Source: a bacterium
Lineage (GTDB): Bacteria; Verrucomicrobiota; Verrucomicrobiia; Limisphaerales; RI-55
Assembly (NCBI GenBank): GCA_016124235.1
Contig: WGOC01000013.1
Coordinates: 248,001-312,000, forward strand
Direction: 5' to 3'
Length of the DNA stretch: 64,000 nucleotides
Part shown: positions 38,861 to 47,488 of the stretch, in pieces
How positions within the stretch are numbered: position 1 is the stretch's first letter
How the letters are laid out: the number at the start of each line of letters is the position of its first letter
Program-made: the position numbers and the translations under genes
The notes under the pieces: generated by a model
Databases searched by the model: none
The model's input: the letters and a program-made list of their open reading frames with translations, nothing else
What the model was told of the DNA's origin: nothing

Positions 38861-39266
38861 CCTTGGTCACTGGAGCTTTGGACGCTGGCTTTTTTGCCGG
38901 TTTGGCCGATTTGGGAGCCTTGGGTGTTTGGCCCGAGTACAATCGAACCGCCAGATGCTTATTATCTTCCGCGACGGTCATGGTGCCGCGGATTTCGTCG
39001 CCCACTTTGAAGTCCTGTGTGATGGCGTATTTTCCGTCCTTGAAAAAGCGCGTTTCCGAAGTGATGAACAAGACGAGGTTGGTCCCCTTGCTCGTCACGG
39101 TAAACGTCATGTTGGTCATATCGACTGCCGAAATCACGCGGCGCGGCAAATTGACCGGCTTCGATTTCGGAATACTCTGAGCCGACACCGCAATCGTCAT
39201 AAACGCCGCGATGGTAATGATTCCCATGCGGAAAATACTCCGCCCAATGTTGCGCTCTGTTTTCAT
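38841..39266 (-). CDS. Hypothetical exported protein with basic proline/alanine tail
   Basis: About 141 residues from ATG 39266 (39278 is an alternative). A signal-type stretch (GIITIAAFMTIAVSAQ) is followed by a small beta-rich domain (RRVISAVDMTNMTFTVTSKG, FKVGDEIRGTMTVAEDN) that looks like the short OB-type domains of DUF5666-like proteins. The tail TPKAPKSAKPAKKPASK is low-complexity and basic. Function unknown. It converges on, and slightly overlaps, the preceding beta-helix gene. Confidence 0.6.
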   Translation of the reverse strand: MKTERNIGRSIFRMGIITIAAFMTIAVSAQSIPKSKPVNLPRRVISAVDMTNMTFTVTSKGTNLVLFITSETRFFKDGKYAITQDFKVGDEIRGTMTVAEDNKHLAVRLYSGQTPKAPKSAKPAKKPASKAPVTKVIAPGS

Positions 39267-39499
39267 GGCTGGCTCCAATTTATGAATCTGCGACGGCCTC
39301 GAATTGCTGCTTAATGTCCGGTCGCCATTTCGTTTTGATTTCGCTTAATTTTCGGCGCATTTTGGAAACACGCTTCGCCGCCTTTGCCCAGAATTGGCCG
39401 CTCCTTGCCTGAGTCATTTGCCAGCGGAGAGCGAATCATTGCTCCCCAGTGATCCGCCGATGCGCTAACCTTTCTCACGTGCCCCCCAGTCGAAACAAC

Positions 39500-40309
39500 A
39501 TGCCGCCCATTTCCTGCCGGTTGGAAGTGCTGCCCGGTGAACATGTGGCGGACCAACTTTCCGCGGCCCGAAGGTTCGGGTTTGACGGCGTGGCTTTGCC
39601 GGGTCGGTTTCTCAACTGCTGGCTGCGACCCATTCGTGAATGCGTTGCGGACAGCCCGGTCGCCTTGGCCGGGATTTCCCTGGGGTTCCGCGGATCGCTT
39701 CTAAGTGAATCGCCAGTAGAACGTAATGCGTGTCGTGACAGCCTGTTAAAACTCATGGATCTCGCCGCCGAACTCGATGCGCGCTGGATCAACATGCCCC
39801 CGTGCTTGCTTCAGGATAACGCGAATCTAATTTCGGATGCGGGCGAATATCCGTCCCTTCGCGAACGGCTGGACAACCTGTTGCTGGAACAACTTCCAGG
39901 ATTGGGCGACGCGGCACGTGACAGGAAAATTCTTTTGTTACTCGAACCCGTCAACCGCTACGAATCGCATTATCTCAATTCCATCCTTCACGCCGCCCGT
40001 TTGTGTGAGCAATTGAATCACCCGGCGATTGGATGCACGGCGGATTTCTTCCACATGCAATTGGAAGAACTAAACACCGGCGAAGCCCTACGGCAGGCTC
40101 GCCCAGCGGTTCGGCACATTCACGTCGCGGAGAATACGCGCGTCGAACCGGGACCGGGATCACTGGATTTCAAACCCGGATTTGCCGCACTGAAACAGAA
40201 TGCTTACGCGGGCTGGATCGAGATCGAATGCCGTCGCCTCTCCGGGCCAGCCGATGAAGTTTTGCCCCGATCCGCCGATTATTTACGCAAGAAATGGAAC
40301 GAAGCCTGA
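39500..40309 (+). CDS. Sugar phosphate isomerase/epimerase family (TIM barrel)
   Basis: About 269 residues from ATG 39500; GTG 39479 and the frame opening at 39449 are alternatives. It shows the xylose-isomerase-like AP_endonuc_2 fold: an N-terminal RRFGFDGVALPGR, then ILLLLEPVNRYESHYLN with metal-ligand glutamate, IGCTADFFHMQLEE, VRHIHVAENTR and GWIEIECRR. Cytoplasmic; interconverts a small sugar or inositol derivative, substrate unknown. The next gene starts inside its last 16 bases, so the two are cotranscribed and probably coupled. Confidence 0.85.
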   Translation: MPPISCRLEVLPGEHVADQLSAARRFGFDGVALPGRFLNCWLRPIRECVADSPVALAGISLGFRGSLLSESPVERNACRDSLLKLMDLAAELDARWINMPPCLLQDNANLISDAGEYPSLRERLDNLLLEQLPGLGDAARDRKILLLLEPVNRYESHYLNSILHAARLCEQLNHPAIGCTADFFHMQLEELNTGEALRQARPAVRHIHVAENTRVEPGPGSLDFKPGFAALKQNAYAGWIEIECRRLSGPADEVLPRSADYLRKKWNEA

Positions 40310-41676
40310 AATTCTCTCTCATCCTCGCCGTCGTCTGCACGCTGCTGCCGGTGTGGAACGCTCAACCCCAGGACGAACGACCACGACTGCTTGTGCTGAC
40401 CGATATCGGCGGCGATCCCGATGATCAGCAATCGCTCGTCCGGCTCCTGCTCTATTCCAACGAATTTGAAATGGCCGGGTTCATCGCTTCGGCCTCAGGC
40501 ATCCCCGGAGAACTCAAACAAGCGGTTACCAAACCGGAATTGATCCACGAACTGGTCGATGCCTACGAAAAGGTTTATCCGAACCTGACGAACCATGCTG
40601 CCGGCTATCCCCTGCCCGACGAATTGCGCACGCGCATTCACTCCGGCAATCCGCAACGTGGTCGCGAAGCAATCGGCGACGGGCACAACACCGAAGGTTC
40701 CGACTTTATCGTCGAATTGGCAGATCGACCCGACGAGCGCCCATTGAACATCGCCATCTGGGGCGGCCAGACCGACTTCGCGCAAGCGTGCTGGCAGGTC
40801 CGCAACGAACGCGGCAAGGACGGTTTGCAGAAATTTCTCCGGCACATCCGCGTCTACGACATCGATGATCAGGATAAGATCGCATCGTGGATTGCCGAGG
40901 AATTTGCACCACCATTCTACATTCTCGCGCAAGCTTCGCCCGGTCACGACAAACGCGAAGGCGCCTATCGTGGCCTTTATTTGGGGGGTGACGAATCGCT
41001 GGTTTCACGTGAATGGATGGAGCTGCACATCCGGCAAAACCACGGACCGCTCGGTGCGCTTTATCCGCCGCGCACCTGGACCGCCCCCAATCCCTACTCG
41101 GCAATGAAGGAAGGCGACACGGCCTCGTGGTTCTACTTTTTGACCTGCGGTTTCAATAACCCGAATTTTCCGGATTGGGGTTCGTGGGGCGGCCGATTCA
41201 ATCAATCGACCAACGGAGTCTGGCGGGACGCGAAGGACACGGTCGATGGCATCACCGACGCAAGATCGACGGTATCGCGCTGGCGCAGCGCATTTCAGAA
41301 CGACTTTGCGGCGCGCCTGGATTGGTGTGTCAAACCCGCCAGCGAAGCCAACCACCGGCCCGTTGCCGCGCTCAACGGCGATTTGGGAAATGGGGTCATC
41401 CACGTTCGTGTGACATCTGGCCAACCGGTGCGGCTGGATGCCAGTGGTTCGTCGGATCCTGACGCCGACCAGATCGAATATCGCTGGTGGCGATATTGGG
41501 AGGCGGGAAGTTATCTGGCCGACGTGCCGCTTGGGAATTTGCGTAAACCGGCAATCGCGTTCGATGCACCAACCGTCGATCGCCGCCAGACCATTCATTT
41601 GATTCTCGAAGTCACGGATCACGGGCAGCCCGAATTGACCGCGTTTCGGCGGGCAATCGTCGAAATCACGCCCTGA
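40294..41676 (+). CDS. DUF1593 nucleoside-hydrolase-like exported protein
   Basis: 460 residues with a signal peptide (FSLILAVVCTLLPVWNAQ). The N-terminal half carries the nucleoside-hydrolase-type calcium motif in VLTDIGGDPDDQQSLVRLLL and matches DUF1593 through PLNIAIWGGQTDFAQACW and TASWFYFLTCGFNNPNFPDW. The C-terminal 110 residues form an Ig/cadherin-like domain (VRLDASGSSDPDADQIEYRW) typical of PKD-type modules. It may hydrolyse a glycosidic bond of an extracellular substrate. It overlaps the sugar isomerase gene by 16 bases, indicating a two-gene catabolic unit. Confidence 0.88.
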   Translation: MERSLKFSLILAVVCTLLPVWNAQPQDERPRLLVLTDIGGDPDDQQSLVRLLLYSNEFEMAGFIASASGIPGELKQAVTKPELIHELVDAYEKVYPNLTNHAAGYPLPDELRTRIHSGNPQRGREAIGDGHNTEGSDFIVELADRPDERPLNIAIWGGQTDFAQACWQVRNERGKDGLQKFLRHIRVYDIDDQDKIASWIAEEFAPPFYILAQASPGHDKREGAYRGLYLGGDESLVSREWMELHIRQNHGPLGALYPPRTWTAPNPYSAMKEGDTASWFYFLTCGFNNPNFPDWGSWGGRFNQSTNGVWRDAKDTVDGITDARSTVSRWRSAFQNDFAARLDWCVKPASEANHRPVAALNGDLGNGVIHVRVTSGQPVRLDASGSSDPDADQIEYRWWRYWEAGSYLADVPLGNLRKPAIAFDAPTVDRRQTIHLILEVTDHGQPELTAFRRAIVEITP

Positions 41677-41720
41677 TTCGAGCCGCCGGCCGCGGTTACG
41701 ATTAATTTACAGCCGCTTCG

Positions 41721-41739
41721 GCCCCTCAATTCGAGGGGC
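41721..41739. other. Perfect hairpin downstream of the DUF1593 gene
   Basis: GCCCCTC at 41721-41727 pairs with GAGGGGC at 41733-41739 around the loop AATTC. There is no T-run after it, so it is not a classical terminator; it could still end the transcript or stabilise its 3' end. Confidence 0.35.
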
Positions 41740-41815
41740 TTGCGACAGTTGGCCTTTGGTTGTCCTTTGAGTATTTGACCTCCCCCCAACCCTCTCCTAC
41801 AGTCGCCGCTCTTTT

Positions 41816-43411
41816 ATGAAGGTCATCGTTTGCGACCCCATATCTCCAAAAGGCATCGACCTGCTCAAAGCCTGCGCTGCCCTCGACGTCGTGGTGCTCC
41901 CCAAGCCGCCGAAGGAAGACGAATTGCTCACACTTGTGAAGGACGCCGCCGCGCTCGCGGTACGGTCCGAAACCAAAGTCACCCGCAAGGTGCTCGAAGC
42001 CGCGCCGGCCTTGAAAGTTGTCGGCCGCGCCGGTGTCGGAGTGGACAACGTCGATGTCGAAGCCGCCACCGAGCGGGGTGTCATCGTCATGAACACCCCG
42101 GGCGGCAACACGATTTCCACCGCGGAACTGACGTTCTCCATGTTGATGGCCCTCGCCCGCCGCATTCCACAGGCGCATCTTTCGATGACGCAGGGCAACT
42201 GGGATCGCAAGGCGTTCAAGGGCACGGAATTGTTCGGAAAAACGCTCGGCGTGCTCGGCATGGGCCGCATTGGCAGTGAAGTGGCCAAGCGAGCGATTGC
42301 GTTCGGCATGAAAGTAGTCGCCTACGATCCCTACCTGACGCTCGACCGGGCCAAGGAGCTCGGCGTCGAATTGGTGGACGATCTCGCCAAGATTTACGCG
42401 GAGTCCGATTTCATAACGGTCCACATGCCCATGACCGACGAAACTCGCGGGATGATCAACGCCGCGGCTTTCGAAAAGATGAAGAAAGGCGTGCGCCTGC
42501 TGAATTGCGCGCGCGGCGGCATCATCAACGAGGTCGACCTGCTCGCGGCCATCGAATCCGGCAAAGTTGCCGGTGCCGCACTGGATGTTTACGAAGCTGA
42601 GCCTTTGGCGAAGGATTCACCACTGCGCACCAACCCCAAGGTCATCATGACGCCGCATCTGGGCGCCAGCACCGAGGAAGCCCAGGAAAACGTCGGCATC
42701 GAAGTGGCCGAGCAAATCATTGATTTGTTGACCACCGGCGAGGTTCGCAACGCGATCAACCTGCCGAACCTCGACGCCAAGACCTACGCCCGCGTCAAAC
42801 CGTTCCTTGTGCTGGCCGAAAAGCTCGGCAAGCTGGCCGGTCAGTTGGCACCCAAGCGCAACGAGAAGCTGGTCATCACTTACGGTGGCAAAGCCGCTGA
42901 ACTGCGTTCCGACCCGATCACGCGTTCCCTGCTCAAGGGCTTTCTCGAGTCCGCCGGTGGCCAGGAAGTCAATCAGGTCAACGTCCGCTTGATGGCCAAG
43001 GGCCTCGGTTTGCTGGTCGAGGAAATCAAGTCCAACGAGGAAACCGATTACATCGAATGGATTCACGTGGCCGTCTTCAGCGGCGGCGAAAAAGTCGTCT
43101 CCACTGGTGGCACTGTCCTGGGTGCGCGCAGCCAGCCGCGGATTGTCCGATTGAACAGCCGCACTGTTGAAATAGTCCCAGAAGGTGTGTTGTTTTTGAT
43201 GAATAACAAGGATCGTCCGGGCATGGTGGGGCATGTCGGCAATTTGATGGGCAAACATAATGTAAATATCGCGAGCATGACGCTCGATCGCGACAACGTC
43301 GGCGGCCAGGCGTTGACCGTGCTCAACCTCGATAGTGTGCCGCCGCCAGAACTCCTCGCAGAAATTCAGAAAGATCCGGATATTACGAATGTCCGCATTG
43401 TCCGCCTCTAA
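41816..43411 (+). CDS. serA: D-3-phosphoglycerate dehydrogenase
   Basis: 531 residues, the long form with substrate, NAD-binding, intervening and ACT domains. It oxidises 3-phosphoglycerate, the first step of serine synthesis. The NAD site is GKTLGVLGMGRIGSEVA, with the catalytic R in LNCARGGIINE and the H in MTPHLGAS. The NTPGGNTIS segment and the C-terminal ACT domain (MNNKDRPGMVGHVGNLMGKH) allow serine feedback. The ATG at 41816 is preceded by no strong ribosome site. The parvulin gene follows 13 bases later on the same strand. Confidence 0.96.
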   Translation: MKVIVCDPISPKGIDLLKACAALDVVVLPKPPKEDELLTLVKDAAALAVRSETKVTRKVLEAAPALKVVGRAGVGVDNVDVEAATERGVIVMNTPGGNTISTAELTFSMLMALARRIPQAHLSMTQGNWDRKAFKGTELFGKTLGVLGMGRIGSEVAKRAIAFGMKVVAYDPYLTLDRAKELGVELVDDLAKIYAESDFITVHMPMTDETRGMINAAAFEKMKKGVRLLNCARGGIINEVDLLAAIESGKVAGAALDVYEAEPLAKDSPLRTNPKVIMTPHLGASTEEAQENVGIEVAEQIIDLLTTGEVRNAINLPNLDAKTYARVKPFLVLAEKLGKLAGQLAPKRNEKLVITYGGKAAELRSDPITRSLLKGFLESAGGQEVNQVNVRLMAKGLGLLVEEIKSNEETDYIEWIHVAVFSGGEKVVSTGGTVLGARSQPRIVRLNSRTVEIVPEGVLFLMNNKDRPGMVGHVGNLMGKHNVNIASMTLDRDNVGGQALTVLNLDSVPPPELLAEIQKDPDITNVRIVRL

Positions 43412-43424
43412 CCCACCCAACCCG

Positions 43425-44408
43425 ATGAAGCAATTGACGTTTTCCATGCTGGCCGGCCTGCTTGCGCTGGTCGCCACCACCCACGCCGCTGACAACGCGC
43501 CTTTGTTTGAAGACAAGGTGCTCGTCAAGGGCGATGGATTTGAAATCAAACAGAGCGAACTCGACCAATCCTACCTGCAACGCAAGGCCGAACTCGCCGC
43601 CGCCGGCCGGTCGATTCCCGATTCCGCTCGCGAGATGGTCGAGAAACAAACGGTCGACCTTCTCATCCTCAAGCATCTGCTACTTAAGAAGGCAACCGCT
43701 GAAGACAAAACGGAAGCGGCCAAGGATGTTGACGAGATGATCAAGAAAGCACCGGAGGGCGCGCTCGCATCGCAGGCCAAGCTGCTTGGTCTCTCAGAAG
43801 CGGCCTTCAAACAGGAGCTCGTGGATCAAAATACAGCCACGCGTGTGGTGACCCGTGAGTTCAAACCGAAGGTCGTCATCACCGACGAGATGAGTCGCAA
43901 GTTTTACAACGACAACCTCCCGAAATTCGAGCAACCGGAAATGGTCCACGCCGCACATATTCTGATCTCGACCAAGAGTGAAGATGGGAAGGATCTGCCG
44001 GACGACAAAGTGAAAGAAAAGCGGGCACTTGCTGAAAAGGTTTTGGAACGCGCACGCAAGGGCGAAGATTTTGCGGCCCTCGCCAAGGAGTATTCGGACG
44101 ATCCGGGCTCGAAAGACAACGGCGGCGAATACACCTTCCCCCGTGGCCGAATGGTACCCGAATTCGAAAAGACGGCATTCGATCAGACGCCGGGCACAAT
44201 CAGTGATCTCGTCACCACACAATATGGTTTTCACATCATCAAAACCATCGAGAAGATCCCGGCCAAAGTGCAGGACTTCGCGGAAGCTGAACCCAGCATC
44301 AAACAATATCTGAGCCGTCAGGAACTGCAAAAGCTGCTGCAGAACTTTGCCGAAACCGCGCGCAAGGATCCCAAGCTCCAGATCCTCGACGATCGCTTCA
44401 AAGAATAG
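43425..44408 (+). CDS. Periplasmic parvulin-type peptidyl-prolyl isomerase
   Basis: 327 residues. The frame overlaps serA from 43335, but ATG 43425 starts a signal peptide (MKQLTFSMLAGLLALVATTH). Residues about 30-150 are a SurA-type N-terminal chaperone domain; about 165-270 are the parvulin domain (HAAHILISTK, FAALAKEYSDDPGSKDNGGE, FDQTPGTISDLVTTQYGFHIIK). It assists folding of exported proteins. Cotranscription with serA is likely because of the 13-base gap, and an intrinsic terminator follows. Confidence 0.9.
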   Translation: MKQLTFSMLAGLLALVATTHAADNAPLFEDKVLVKGDGFEIKQSELDQSYLQRKAELAAAGRSIPDSAREMVEKQTVDLLILKHLLLKKATAEDKTEAAKDVDEMIKKAPEGALASQAKLLGLSEAAFKQELVDQNTATRVVTREFKPKVVITDEMSRKFYNDNLPKFEQPEMVHAAHILISTKSEDGKDLPDDKVKEKRALAEKVLERARKGEDFAALAKEYSDDPGSKDNGGEYTFPRGRMVPEFEKTAFDQTPGTISDLVTTQYGFHIIKTIEKIPAKVQDFAEAEPSIKQYLSRQELQKLLQNFAETARKDPKLQILDDRFKE

Positions 44409-44433
44409 CACTTCCTTCACGTTTCTTTCCACC

Positions 44434-44462
44434 AAGCCGCCACGCACCGTGGCGGCTTTTTC
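44434..44462 (+). terminator. Intrinsic terminator after the parvulin gene
   Basis: AAGCCGCCAC (44434-44443) pairs with GTGGCGGCTT (44449-44458), loop GCACC, then TTT. It probably ends the serA-parvulin transcript. Confidence 0.85.
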
Positions 44463-44603
44463 GTTGCATTCGTCGGAGCGCCCTTGCAGCGAAGCGCATC
44501 CGAAAATTCGAGTCTCAGCTTGAGTACCGCGGCGATTTGCGGCCGCCACGGTGACGTGACGTTTTGATCAAATACGATCGTCGGAAAACTTTTTCCGATA
44601 TCT

Positions 44604-44617
44604 ACTAAATAATTAGT
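44604..44617. promoter_or_regulatory. Operator-like dyad A upstream of blaI-type gene
   Basis: ACTAA (44604-44608) and TTAGT (44613-44617) form a perfect inverted repeat inside TCTACTAAATAATTAGTTGA. The left part TCTACTAA recurs 48 bases on, in dyad B. BlaI-family repressors bind TA-rich dyads of this kind. Confidence 0.55.
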
Positions 44618-44649
44618 TGACACTTCGAACGCGCCGGAGTTTTCTGTGT

Positions 44650-44667
44650 CTACTAATTCGTTAATAG
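44650..44667. promoter_or_regulatory. Operator-like dyad B upstream of blaI-type gene
   Basis: CTACTAA (44650-44656) faces TTAATAG (44661-44667) with one mismatch, in the context GTGTCTACTAATTCGTTAAT. It ends 25 bases before the ATG at 44693. Together with dyad A it suggests autoregulation by the encoded repressor. Confidence 0.55.
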
Positions 44668-44692
44668 TTCACTCAGATCGAAACACATTCGT

Positions 44693-45088
44693 ATGGCCCG
44701 AAAAACATCCCGCACGCTGACCGACGGCGAGCATCGTATCATGGAAGTCCTCTGGCGGCTCGGCTCCGCCACGGTGGCGGAAGTCGCCGAGGAACTGGAA
44801 GGCAAGGACGGCTCCGCCTACACCACCGTGCTGACCATGATGCGCATCATGCGCGACAAAGGCTACCTCACCTGCCGCAAGGACGGCCGCGCTCATGTCT
44901 ACACGCCCAAGGTCAATCGCGACACCGCTGCGAAAAAAGCGGTGCGTCAGCTCCTGACCAAATTCTTTGCCGGATCGCCGGGTGAACTGGTCTTGAGCTT
45001 CCTCCGAGATGAGGAACTCAGTCCGGAGGAACTGGACCAGCTCAAACGACAGATCAAGCAATCCGCCGGGGAGGAGAGCCAAAAATGA
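44693..45088 (+). CDS. BlaI/MecI/CopY-family transcriptional repressor
   Basis: 131 residues with a winged helix: LTDGEHRIMEVLWRLGSATV, then AEVAEELEGKDGSAYTTVLT (recognition helix region) and MMRIMRDKGYLTCRKDGRAH. The C-terminal half is helical and suits dimerisation and cleavage by the partner protease. BlaI proteins dissociate from DNA after proteolysis by a BlaR-type M56 protein. The ATG overlaps nothing, and the stop overlaps the M56 start (ATGA). Two candidate operators lie upstream. Target genes beyond its own operon are unknown; no beta-lactamase gene is present here. Confidence 0.95.
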   Translation: MARKTSRTLTDGEHRIMEVLWRLGSATVAEVAEELEGKDGSAYTTVLTMMRIMRDKGYLTCRKDGRAHVYTPKVNRDTAAKKAVRQLLTKFFAGSPGELVLSFLRDEELSPEELDQLKRQIKQSAGEESQK

Positions 45089-47421
45089 ATCCCGTAATCG
45101 AACAACTGGCGCACCGCATCGCCGCTGCCCTTTTCAACGGCCTTTACCAAGGGCTGATCCTGGCCGCGGTGCTATGGGTCGGACTTCGTCTGTGCCGGGG
45201 AGTCAACGCAGCCACTCGCCACGCCGTCAGTTTCGTTGCCCTGCTGCTGGTTGCGGCGCTACCAATTCTTCATTTCATCTGGCCGGCCAATACGGATCAC
45301 GCGACGGCACGCACCGCCCCAAATACCGCAACGGTCCAGGAACCGATGAAGGATACCGAAAACTCGGTTCAGGCAGTCTTGGCGCCTCCGACTTCAGTCC
45401 AATTCGCGCAACCGCCCGAGGAAATCCAATTGTCGGATGTGCCGCTTCCGCCCTCGTCAAACTTGCCCGAGGAATTTGAGGCAATCACCGATGCCGACCG
45501 CGGTGCCCCCGGGAACAACGCCGAGCCCGCGGACAGTATTCTACCGCCCTCCCCGGTCGCGGAATTGTCCGAGCATCGAGATGTGTTCAAAGTGCTCGAT
45601 CCGATTCCCGCGCCTCTCCAAACCGATCACTGGCCCGCAGCGGAAACGACCCGCGACACGACCGCGGCAAACACCCGTCCAGCCACATTGTTCTCTCAAA
45701 TTGCGAAACCAATTCAAACGTGGCGGGCAATCGTTCCCGGATACATCAGTGCCCTTGCGGTTGGTGTCCTGATTCTGATCTCCGGTTTTCGCCTTGGCCG
45801 TTTGGGGCTTCAGTTGTTTGCCCTGCGTCGCCTGAAAAAGGAAAGTGCACCGCCGCACGATGAACTGGCTGACTTGTTCGACAACCTCATCTGCGAATCG
45901 CAAATCAATCGAACTGTTCGCCTGCTCGTCTCGGAGGAAATCACAACACCGATGGCGATCGGTTACCTCCGACCGGTCGTCCTGCTGCCCGCCGAGTTGA
46001 TCGCAACCGCGGATCATCGTGGCCTTGCCAGTGTTCTCCGCCACGAACTGGCGCACGTTCAACGCAACGACGACTGGATCAATCTCGCGCAGCAAGCGAT
46101 TCACGCGACGTTGTTCTTTCATCCGGCAGTCTGGTGGTTGTCCCGCCGGCTCACGATCGATCGCGAAATCGCGTGTGACGATCATGCCCTCTCGCGCCTC
46201 GAGTCACGGCATGATTATGCGCTGTTCCTCACTGAATTTGCCGGACGCTCACGTGGCCACGACTGGATCGCGGCCCCGGCGGCCTGGTGCAGCAGCAGTC
46301 ATCTCAAGGAAAGGATAAACATGATACTCGATAACAAACGCAACACCTCACTCCGATTGGCGCGAAAAAGCGCCGGTCTGATCACCCTCGCCACCGTCGC
46401 GACCACCGCCGCCGCGTTGATCGCCGGACCTCGTCTGGTCTTTGCCGAATCGCCAGACAGCGCTCCTGCCAGCAGTGCGTCGGCGACTTCAAATGATGAA
46501 GCCACCAGCACCACCACGTCCTCCGCGGCCGTGAATTGGAATTCCGATCAAGAACCCATTCACTCCACATCCGCGTCGGTCGTCACTCGTACCGAACCGG
46601 TAAGAGTTCACACCCATGCCGTCGTGACGTTGCGCAACGGTGACGATGCATTGGTCTCGCCGATCAAGGTCAAACCGCCTGTGAACACTGACATTCAGAT
46701 CGTCGACGCGAGGCCGCATACAATGATCGCACAGAGTCTAACTGCCGCGGTGCCCGATGAGCCTCTTCCGCCAAAAGGCCCCAAACCGCCGTCGGCCGGC
46801 GACCTGAAACCAGTTCCCCCACCGGAAGCACTGACCGCGCCGCGCACCGATTACCGCGAATCGTTGGAGCGCCGTATCGATCGTCTGGAACGCATGATCG
46901 ACCGGCTGACAGATGAACGACGCGAGGTTCAGTTGGAATTCTCGCCGGACGAGCTGAAGGCCAAAGATTTCGCCTTCACCGACAAGGACAAGGTGAAGTG
47001 GAAGGACAAGGACTTCACGAAAGATTCCAACTGGCCCATGTCCGAGGAACAGCAACGGGAAATTCAAAAGTCGATGGCAAAGGCACAGGAGGAAATAGCC
47101 CGGGCCATGAAGGAAGTGGATTTAAAAACCCGCGAAGCGGCCGTCAACGCTCGCGAACAGGCCAAACGCACGCAGCAGAAGATCGCGAAGAACGCGGAAG
47201 TCGACTCCCAGCGGAAGGTCATCGAACTCCAAAAGGAGGCGCTCGAACGGCAAATGGAAGATCTCGGCCGGCAGATGGAAAAGCTCGATCGCCAGATGGA
47301 ACAACTGGACGACCACCTGGACCGGCTCGACGATCAAATCGACGAGCACGACAACGAGACTGAGACCAGGAATCTGACTGAGCCGCCACAGCCGGAACCC
47401 AAGCATAAGGAAAAGAGGTAA
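45085..47421 (+). CDS. M56 (BlaR1-type) membrane metallopeptidase with long C-terminal coiled coil
   Basis: 778 residues. Transmembrane segments lie near residues 15-35 and 45-65, and again near 210-235 and 430-452. The zinc motif is HELAH at 320-324 (LRHELAHVQRNDDWINL), with the downstream glutamate in DREIACDDHAL. Between the first segments and the protease is a proline-rich linker. After the last membrane segment the protein continues with a Ser/Thr/Ala-rich region and, from about residue 585, a strongly charged coiled coil (heptads rich in E, K, R, Q) ending in EPKHKEKR. The penicillin-binding sensor domain of true BlaR1 is missing, so the signal sensed is unknown; the coiled coil may be the sensor. 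Overlaps the repressor by 4 bases. Confidence 0.9.
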   Translation: MNPVIEQLAHRIAAALFNGLYQGLILAAVLWVGLRLCRGVNAATRHAVSFVALLLVAALPILHFIWPANTDHATARTAPNTATVQEPMKDTENSVQAVLAPPTSVQFAQPPEEIQLSDVPLPPSSNLPEEFEAITDADRGAPGNNAEPADSILPPSPVAELSEHRDVFKVLDPIPAPLQTDHWPAAETTRDTTAANTRPATLFSQIAKPIQTWRAIVPGYISALAVGVLILISGFRLGRLGLQLFALRRLKKESAPPHDELADLFDNLICESQINRTVRLLVSEEITTPMAIGYLRPVVLLPAELIATADHRGLASVLRHELAHVQRNDDWINLAQQAIHATLFFHPAVWWLSRRLTIDREIACDDHALSRLESRHDYALFLTEFAGRSRGHDWIAAPAAWCSSSHLKERINMILDNKRNTSLRLARKSAGLITLATVATTAAALIAGPRLVFAESPDSAPASSASATSNDEATSTTTSSAAVNWNSDQEPIHSTSASVVTRTEPVRVHTHAVVTLRNGDDALVSPIKVKPPVNTDIQIVDARPHTMIAQSLTAAVPDEPLPPKGPKPPSAGDLKPVPPPEALTAPRTDYRESLERRIDRLERMIDRLTDERREVQLEFSPDELKAKDFAFTDKDKVKWKDKDFTKDSNWPMSEEQQREIQKSMAKAQEEIARAMKEVDLKTREAAVNAREQAKRTQQKIAKNAEVDSQRKVIELQKEALERQMEDLGRQMEKLDRQMEQLDDHLDRLDDQIDEHDNETETRNLTEPPQPEPKHKEKR

Positions 47422-47488
47422 TCGAACACCCGCACTCGCACCCGCGCCGACTCAGCAATAAGCCGGCGCGGGAAACCAAAATCGTGCC

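Noticed and set aside
41721..41739. Intrinsic terminator after the DUF1593 gene
   Set aside because: The hairpin is perfect but lacks the following T-run; listed only as a hairpin.
42617..43549. 310-codon frame on the - strand opposite serA
   Set aside because: serA is unmistakable on the + strand; this frame has no domain of its own.
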